Assembly: GCA_028551475.1 (NCBI GenBank)
Contig: CM052354.1
Location: 10,995,172-11,059,171, forward strand
Length of the DNA stretch: 64,000 nucleotides
Direction: 5' to 3'
Source of the DNA: Casuarina equisetifolia
Lineage: Eukaryota; Streptophyta; Magnoliopsida; Fagales; Casuarinaceae
Shown piece after piece: positions 47,901-56,900 of this stretch (its first letter is position 1; each line of letters begins with the position of its first letter). Made by a program: the position numbers and the translations under genes. The notes under the pieces were generated by a model. It was not told where the DNA came from, did no database searches, and saw only the letters and a list, made by a program, of their open reading frames with translations.

Positions 47901-50900
47901 ATTCGTTCTTTTAGATCGATCCTAAGTTCTTCTTCTATGGCGCTAACCCTGTCAGAAGACTGCCTAGAGTAGTGAAGTGACTCTGTCTTTTTGAAGAAGG
48001 TCAACCTGTGAGGTTCTATTAACATAGACCCCTGCATCTGGACTATGAAATTCATTCCTATGATCATTTTGGTGCTATCACCTAGTCCGATGTCTATAAC
48101 ATTAGTATGTGGCATTGGAAAATCTGTATGTCCAAAGTTTATAGTGCACACATCTAACTTTTTGTTAATCATCACAGTCTTGTTGCCGACTGCGTGAATG
48201 ATGATCGGGGCCGTCTCTACTTGGTATTTTTCAGGAATAACCCTAAAATCTACACAAGACCTATTGGCTCCCGTATCTATGATGGCTGGTACCGATACGG
48301 TTCTCCCATCAGAGAATTTTAGGCTTGCATGGACATTGATCAAATTGTTCCATACAGCTCCAGGCCTCTGAGGCCTCGTGGCCACCTGACTACTAGTCTG
48401 ATGACTCATCTATAATGACCACTCCTTTTTTCTTCTGATCGAGATCTTTGAAGTTTTTCTGGAGTTCGAGTTCTAGAGTTAGATCCTTAACTAAGGCTTC
48501 TAATTCCTCTATTCTCTTGGTCTTTAGGCTTACTAATTCTAGTAAGGCTTTGACGACTTCACCATCTTGATTGGCGAGCTCTTTTGCGGTTGGTTCTTTA
48601 GGTCTTGGTGGAAGAATCCTACCGGTGTTCCTTTCTAGACACAGTCCGCAAAATACTATCTCACATTTCTTACACCTGGTTCTGGCTTTCCTAGGTAGTA
48701 AGTATGAGCAGTTAGTGCCCCCGCAGGGTACATCTTTTCGGGAGTCTGGGAAATAATCTTCCCAGTCATGGTCGTGGCTATCACTACTAGTTGAAGCCAT
48801 TACCTCCTAGTGGGTTGTTCTGTTCCCAAGCTAAAAGGTTTTTATACAGCTCGTTTCCCGCAGGAACGGCCACCTCTGATGTATAACTGCATACATCGGA
48901 GTCTTGGGATCTTTCGTCGTCTTCTGCCGATACTATATCCCAATTCTTATCTAGGTCTAAACTGTTGTAAACAGCTAGCCTATCCTTGGAGACTTTCTTG
49001 CTTCTACATTCTTTGGCAAAGTGTCCCTCTTCACCGCAGACGAAGCACTTACACTTCCTAAAGTTGGTAGGCTTGTTCCTATTGAACTTCTTGACATGGT
49101 TTGTCTTAGCTCTACCTCTCCTATAGTTCTGTGCAGGTCTCAATTGCCGCGTGGCTACTCTCGAGGATGTTCCTCCGAATTGCCCGCTGACGTAGATGTT
49201 TTTGCAGAAGTCATACGACCTAATCTGCGCATCTACCTGTTTCTTCTCACATAGATCTTTTAAGTATCCATGCGTGAAGAATATTCTGGGTGCAAGTCCA
49301 ACAACCTCTTGGTGTCCGTTGGCTTCTTCCCATTTTTCTTCTATTTTTGATCCTAGGGGGTCTGGTATTTTCTTGAAATACTGGCTATTGACCTTTGGGT
49401 CAAAGCTCTTCCCTGCTAGTGATGCATAATAAAAGAAGCTAGTCGAGTAATCCGGAATATACTTGATATCTGTGATAGCAAGAGTTTCCAGATCCTTCAA
49501 GGCTTTGTTTGCTAGGGTTGGGTCACCTCTATAAGGGTCTGATCCTAACAACATCTGCCTTATTTGTGTGGTTACATTCTTTGGGTTTGACGCTATCTGG
49601 GTCAACTGTTCCCATTCCCTGGGATACCTGTCTTTCCATTCTAACGCATACCTGTGTACCACTGTGCCTAGGAGATTCATAATATAATTCATTATATTTT
49701 CCTCCCCTTCTATCCCATTTAGGGCTATGGCATTAATGCAATCATTCTCCCAGAGCTCTATTCTCTCTGGCCACTTTTGTGGATGAATGTTTGCTAGTGT
49801 CAAGACACTTCCTTTGGAATTCTGTCTTGGCATGTCCGGAATTTTTTCCGGTTGGAAATTTTTCCCTATCTGGTAGGTATTCCTGGGATCGGTCCTTTCT
49901 GTCCTCACTCCATACTCAAGGTTAGACCTGGCGGGTGTAGGGTTAACAAGGTTACTGCTTTCTGGCGGTACCCTATTAAACAATGGACTAGATCCTGATG
50001 TAATTGAAGATGCGACTTTGTCAGCTAACTTAGACTTAGCTTTTACATCTTCTATGGTGAAGGCCGCTAAGGTTTCTTCTACCATGTTCTCGTAGTATTC
50101 CTTCGTTACGGGGTCAGGCTCCATTCCTTGACTTACCATTTCGAAGTATACCTTTTGTTCTTTCAGAAATTGCTCTGCAGAACTTTGTGGTTTGGTTTCT
50201 TCTGTGGAGGCTACTCTATCAGAATATTTTTCCGATATGTAGTTTATGTCCTCTTCTAAACCTGAGTTTTCATCATGGTCGTAACCATAATGTCTTAGTA
50301 GGTACTGGATCTCTGGATCAAAATCTGTCAAGTCTAAGCTTGTCATTTTTTAATCCCACCACGCTTTGCTGTCAACTCTGATGTCTAAGGTTGAGTTAAC
50401 TAACAAGATTAGAGGCTATTTCATCCTCTTCATCTTCATGGTCCGTAGATACCATGGAGTGCCTAGGTGCGTAATGTGAGAACCTTACTGACATTGAGCC
50501 GTCAGGTTCTACAGCAGTTACAGCTTTAGCTGGAACACCCCTAGTTGCTTTTCTAGGTTGAATATTCCATAGTTCACCTCTCGGCGTCTCGAATTTTCGA
50601 GCGTCGATGGCTTCTACACCTTTACTCTTGAAGTATTTCACAATATCCATCGTGTGGAAATTGGCTGCAAGAAAGGTGTGTGTAGACACTCTTGTGATCA
50701 GGTGCTTAGTGAGAATCAGATTATCTCTGTCCTCTGTGGTGTTGTACCCTTTTACGAGTACTTCCAGTGACAAATTCTTGTAGAAATTGTCTACTGTTAG
50801 TGTCAGATCTGGCATGATATATACCAGTCCGTGGTTACTAGATAGGTCTAACTCCATCTGAGCTATGATGGCCTTATCTAGATCTAGTATGCTATGGTCT

Positions 50901-53900
50901 ACTAGAGCTACCATGCATTGGCATCCTAAGTCCTTACGAGTAAGAGACTGAACGCTTATAGCTATCATACCTATGTGGATAAGTATGAAATTTTGGTCTT
51001 TGATTTTAGAGTAAGACTCTTTTTCTATACAACCAAGACTCAATTGTTGCCCATCTCTGATAGAAAGTATTTTCTCATCATAGTGAGCATAGAACTTAGT
51101 TTTCCGATCATAAGAACCTCGTCTATACAAGATTTCTCCCGGAATCAGTTCTGCTTTCTCTTGCCTTATAGTGTCTAACTGCTGAGCAGTATCGACAAGA
51201 GACTCTACTTGGCGTACATTGTACCCCTTGACTTTATAGAAGAAGTTTTTAACTCTGCTATAAGTCTTGAAGTGGTCCACACTCACTTCAGTTCCAGTCA
51301 CCTGTGGTGCCGGTAGTGCCATTGTCCTAAGATTTCTGGCTGTGTTGGTTCCTGAGGAAGATCCTATGGAACTCATTTATCCTCTTTTTTCTTCCAAACG
51401 GCAAGAGGTGCCATTTTCTTTACGGAAGTAACCTTACCTTTTTCTCTGAATTGAGAGATAAGGTTGTTAATATCCTGTGAGGATACTGGAGGAGGTCCTG
51501 AGCTACTGGAGCTTGCTGTTCCTCTCATCCTGTCTAGGAGATCTAACAGTAATACTATGATAGTATTATTCTGTTTGGCAATTATCCTGTCTCCTGCTGT
51601 CCCTAAAGTGGAGATATCAGTGTAGTATCCTATCGGATTATCTACTAGATTCTCTTGCTTCTTAAGGGCAGTTATATGATCTGGGTTTGAGCTTGGATCG
51701 CTCATCCTATGATCTGACGAACTAACTGTTTTAGTTCCGTTTGTATAGATTTAGTCTCTCGTAAGAGATCTAATGTATCCGTCTCTATAGGCTTGGGTTT
51801 AGCACTATGGACTGGAATGATGTCCTTAAGGAGTTCGTGAATCTCCTTGAGTGACGTGTTGTGCTCTATCCTGGTGATCCTCACCTCGAGCTTCTTATAA
51901 AGTCCGTAGAGATTTTCTAACAGGACTTTCTGCCTAGCCTGAATTAACTCTAAGTTATTCAGTATCTGAAATTCTAAGTCTATGACAGAATTTAACTGGT
52001 AGTTATCATCATATACTCTGTGCTTATGGCTATGGCTATCTCTATCAAAGCAATATAACTTGTACTTATCTAGTGTCACTATCCTTTTAGGAAGACTAGT
52101 GCTCACCTCTAGGTCCAGCCACTCAAGCTTGTCTAATGGCATTCCTCGCCGACGACACCGCTCCTCTCAGGCTTTTCATGCTAGAGTCTTTTGCCCTTGA
52201 TTCCTACTGGGGATACCTTACTATGGCAATAAGTACCGTGTTAACTCCTAGTTAACGCTACTGCTTTGTATAGATTCTCGACACAACCCAAGATTGCTGC
52301 AACATTTCAAACCAGCCTCTTGGAAGCAGTCGGCATCTATGAATACCCAAACTCCATTTCTCCCATCGGAAGGAATATCAGGGACACAAAAAACTATAGG
52401 AACTTTCCCCAAAGTCTTAGAATACTCCGTGGGAAATTTTCGATCATTTATCTCATGGACTTCCAATTCGCAAGTAAACACTGGAAATATTGTAGAACTA
52501 GAATTTTCATGTTCATCAGCCTCATGTGTTTCTCCTTTCCTTTGACGGCTATTGACTTCGAAGACTTCATAAACAATGAATAGCGCATATCCCCAACAAC
52601 TAACAATGTTGGGATAACCATCCGGATCTTCTTCTACATCATAATACCTAAGGCTGCTTTCCTCTTCAAGTACACATTGGAACATTCCAGAATCTTCTAC
52701 TTCATCAAAATACAAACTTGCTTCCGCATCCTGATGTGAGGAACAGCCTCTTTCCGCTTCAAATCGACATTGGAACACTCCAGAGATGTTAGGTAAACTA
52801 GTGAACCATTCCGGGATATCAGTTGTCTGCGTGGGGCCCCATGTTACTGACGCAAAATGTCTCCCCTGCAAAAAATACTTTCAACCACAAATAGAAAGAT
52901 ATGAATCATAATTCTTTTCAACTATAAGGTAAAAAAAAAAAAAAATTGTATTTAATTCAACAACGAGATAGTAAAAGACTTACTGGAGATCGATCACTTA
53001 TTATTGATTGAGCCAAATGGTAGGTCCTATAACGTTTGCCGTCGTTACCAAAATAAAAGGCTTCCGGAGTTATGTCCCTTGCCATCAACAAATCACTTGA
53101 ACTCAGTATGCCCATTGGGTCAAAAACTGGAGTCAACCAGGGACAATGTTTTTGCCCTTTCCTTTCTTTCCTCTTTTCCTCAGGCATAATGGGGCCAAAG
53201 ACATAAGACGTCTCCTCAAACAAGGCTTTCTTTAGTGTTTCTAAATCCAAATCATGCGGAGAAATGCTTTTAATAATTTTATAACACTCTGAAAGATCAT
53301 GCTTAAGGACAAGACGGCCCCCACACTCTTTTACCTCCACGTTTAGGCTGCTTATTGAAATTGAACACAACACAAGATCGTCACACCATTTCAAACCAGC
53401 CACTTGGAAGCAATCGGCATTTATAAATGCCCATACTCCATTTCTCCCAACGGAAGGAACATTAGGAACCCGAAAGACTATAGGAACTTTTCCCAAAGTC
53501 CTACAATATTCCACGGGAAATTTTTGATCATTTATTTCCTGGACCTCCAATTCGCAAACAAACACCGGAAATATTGTGGAACTGAAATTCCCATGCTCAT
53601 CAACCTCATGTATTTCTCCTTTCCTTTGACAGCTATCAAGTTCCAAGACTTCATAAATAATGAATAGTGCATACCCCCAACAACTGACGATCTGGGAATA
53701 ACCATCCAGCTCTTCTACTACATCAAAATACAAACTTGCTTCTGCATCCTGACGTGAGGAGCAGCCTCTCTCTGCTTCAAATCGACGTTGGAACATTCCA
53801 GAGATATCAGGTAAGCAAGTGAACCATTTCGGGATATTAGATGTCAATGTAGGGCCCCATGCTACTGCCGCAAAATGTGTCCCCTGCTACAAAAAATTTA

Positions 53901-56900
53901 AACCTTGAAAAGAGACATGAGTAATAATTCTTTTAAGCTACAAGGCAACAATAAATTTGAATTTAATTCAACAATAGGATAGCAGAAGACTCACTGGACA
54001 CCAAACTTTAATGAATGACCCAGCCAAATGTGTGGCACAGTAATGTTCGCTGTCGTAACCAAAATAAAAGCCTTGAAGAGTTATGTCACCGGCCACCAAC
54101 GTTTCACTTGTAGTCAATATATCTCTTGGGTCAGAAAATATAGTCAACGATGGACAATTTTCTAGAAAAATGTAGTATAACCTCGATGACCACCTTGGCG
54201 GTAATGCTTTAAGCATTTCACAATTTTCCAATCTCAAGTCCGTAAGGTTCGAGAGTTTAGAGGCAAAATCTATTCTAGTAAATTTGTTTCCTGATAGATC
54301 CAAAGACCAAATTGAGGATAAAGAACCAAGATTATTATCTAACAGTTCATCTGTTAGATTACAAGAGCTCAAATGTAATTTTCCCAAAAACTTCAAATAT
54401 AAGGACAAATTATGGAGAAAAATACTATTATGTTTTGAAAAACTACCATCGACATGCAAGATATTGAGTTTCTCCATAATGGACGATGGTAGTTGTATTA
54501 TTCCAATTCCTCTTTCATCAAGTTTTTTAAGGTTTGAAATTTTGCTGAAGTCTTGCATCTTAACCAAATTCTGCAAATCCCTTAAATCAATGTGTTGTAA
54601 TTTCTCAAAATTCTGCAATAAATTAACAAATCGTTAATCAAATAAATAAGACAAGTAAGAAGAAAAAAATTAGGTAAACTTGCATAAGCTAAAATCTTAC
54701 TGTTTCCGCTTCAAATCGACATTGTAACACTCTAGAGATGTTAGGTAAACTAGAGAACCATTCCGGGATATCACTTGTCTGTGTAGGGCCCCATGTTACT
54801 GACGCAAAGTGTCTCTCCTGCAAAAGATACTTTCAAGCACAAAAAGAAAGACATGAATCATAATTCTTTTAAGCTATAAGGCAACAACAAATTTGTATTT
54901 AATTTAACAATAACATAGTAAAAGACTCACTGGAGACCAGTCATTTATTATTGATTCAGCCAAATGGCAGGTCCTATAATGCTTGCCGTCGTAACAAAAA
55001 TAAAAAGCTTCCAGAGTTATGTCCCTGGCCATCGACAAATCACTTGAAGTCAATAGGCCCACTGGGTCAGAAAATGAAGGAGTCGATGAGGGACAATTTT
55101 TTTGCTCATTTCTTTCTTTCCTCTTTTCCTCAGGTATAATGGGACCAAATACATAACACCTTTCCTCATACAAGGCTTTCTTAAGAGTTTCTGAATCCAA
55201 ATCAAGCGGAGAAATGCTTTTAATAATTTCGTAACACTCTGAAAGATCATGCTTAAGGACAAGACGGCCCCCACACTCTTTTATCTCTGCATTTAGGCTG
55301 CTTATTGAAATTGAACACAACCCAAGATCCTCACACCATTTCAAACCAGCCCCTTGGAAGCAATCGGCATTTATAAATGCCCATACTCCATTTCTCCCAA
55401 CGGAAGGAACATTAGGAACCTGAAAGAAAATAGGAACTTTTCCCAAAGTCCTACAATATTCCACGGGAAATTTTTGATCATTTATTTCTTGGACCTCCAA
55501 TTCGCAAACAAACACCGGAAATATTGTGGAACTAAAATTCCCGTGCTCATCAACCTCATGTATTTCTCCTTTCCTTTGACGGCTATCAAGTTCCAAGACT
55601 TCATAAATAATGAATAGCGCATACCCCCAACTGACGATCTGGGAATAACCATCCAGCTCTTCTACTACATCAAAATACAAACTTGCTTCCGCGGCCTGAC
55701 GTGAGGTGCAGCCTCTTTCTGCTTCAAATCGACGTTGGAACATTCCAGAGATATCAGGTAAACTAGTGAACCATCCTGGCATATTAGATGTCAATGTCGG
55801 GCCCCATGTTATTGCTGCAAAATGTGTCCTCTGCCAAAAAAAATTTCAACCATGAAGAGAGACATGAATCATAATTCTTTTAAGCTATGAAGCAACAATA
55901 AATTTGTATTTAACTCGACAATCGGATAGTAAAGGACTCACTGGATAGGAAGCCTTAATGACTGATTGAGCCGAATGTGTGGAATTGTAACATTTGCCAT
56001 CGTCACCAAAGTAAAAGCCTTGAAGAGTTATGTCACCAGCCACCAACGTTTCACTCGTAGTCAATACATCCCTTGGGTCAGAAACTATAGTCAACGATGG
56101 ACAATTTTCCAGAAAAATGTAGTGTAACCTCGATAGCAACCTTGGCGGTAATGCTTTAAGCATTTCACAATTTTTCAATCTCAGGTCCCTAAGGTTCGAG
56201 AGTTTAGAGACAAAATCTACTCCAGTAAATTTGTTTCCAGATAGATCCAAAGACCAAATTGAGGATAAAGAACCAAGATTATTATGTAACAGTTCATCTG
56301 TTAGATTACAATAACTCAAATTTAATTCTCCCAAAAACTTCAAATATAAGGACAAACCATGGAGAAGAAGACTTCCATACTCTTGAAAACTATCACCGAC
56401 ATACAAGAACTTGATTTTCTTTGGAAGTGTGATGGAGGATAACAGTTGTCCTATTCTAGTTCCTGCTATATTAAGTTTTTCAAGATTTGAAACTCCACTA
56501 AAGTCAGGCATCTTGACCAAATTTCGTGAATCCTTCAAATCAATGTATTTTAATTTCTCAAAATTCTGCAATACATTAACACATTGTTAACAAAGTAAAT
56601 AAGATAAAATAAGAAGAAAAAAGAAAATAAACTTACATAAGATAGAATCTTACCTTTCCTACATTCCACAAGCCTTTGATGTTGCTCATAGGCATTTTAA
56701 GTGTAATAAGATTGGCAGGTTCAAAGTTAGTGGGCAAGCTTTTTAGAGGATATCCCCACCATTCTAAAATACGTAACTCATTGCTTAACATAAATTTTGA
56801 AGGATCACCATACCATTCCACTGTCTTTAAATGTTTAAAAGTTTCATCATTGTTTGTGTTATATCGATAAGAAACTATGGGACGAATTACAAGCATTTTC

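Larger units (their letters stand above)
35919..52280. mobile_element. Endogenous pararetrovirus (Caulimoviridae), inverted dimer
   Basis: 16,362 bp of viral DNA: a 281-bp capsid-gene piece, a genome copy on plus (36200-44058), a 418-bp loop (44059-44476) and a second copy on minus (44477-52280). Caulimovirid hallmarks are a tRNA-Met primer site, a 30K-type movement protein, a CCHC capsid protein, a protease-RT-RNase H without integrase, a TAV-like ORF and tightly overlapping ORFs. Organisation with separate movement, capsid and RT ORFs is nearer caulimovirus/soymovirus-like genera than badnaviruses. The two extra small ORFs and the zinc-finger ORF leave the genus open. The arms differ by only a handful of single bases, so the structure is young. 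Confidence 0.93.
44477..52280 (-). repeat. Inverted-repeat arm, right
   Basis: Reverse complement of 36255-44058. It lacks the primer site at its 5' end but is continuous with the promoter region in the loop at its 3' end. Confidence 0.95.

Noticed and set aside
35919..52280. Inverted dimer as a pure assembly artefact
   Set aside because: Arms differ at several bases, the outer ends are unequal, the loop is asymmetric and each host junction carries the same 140-bp duplication. Long reads are still the decisive test.
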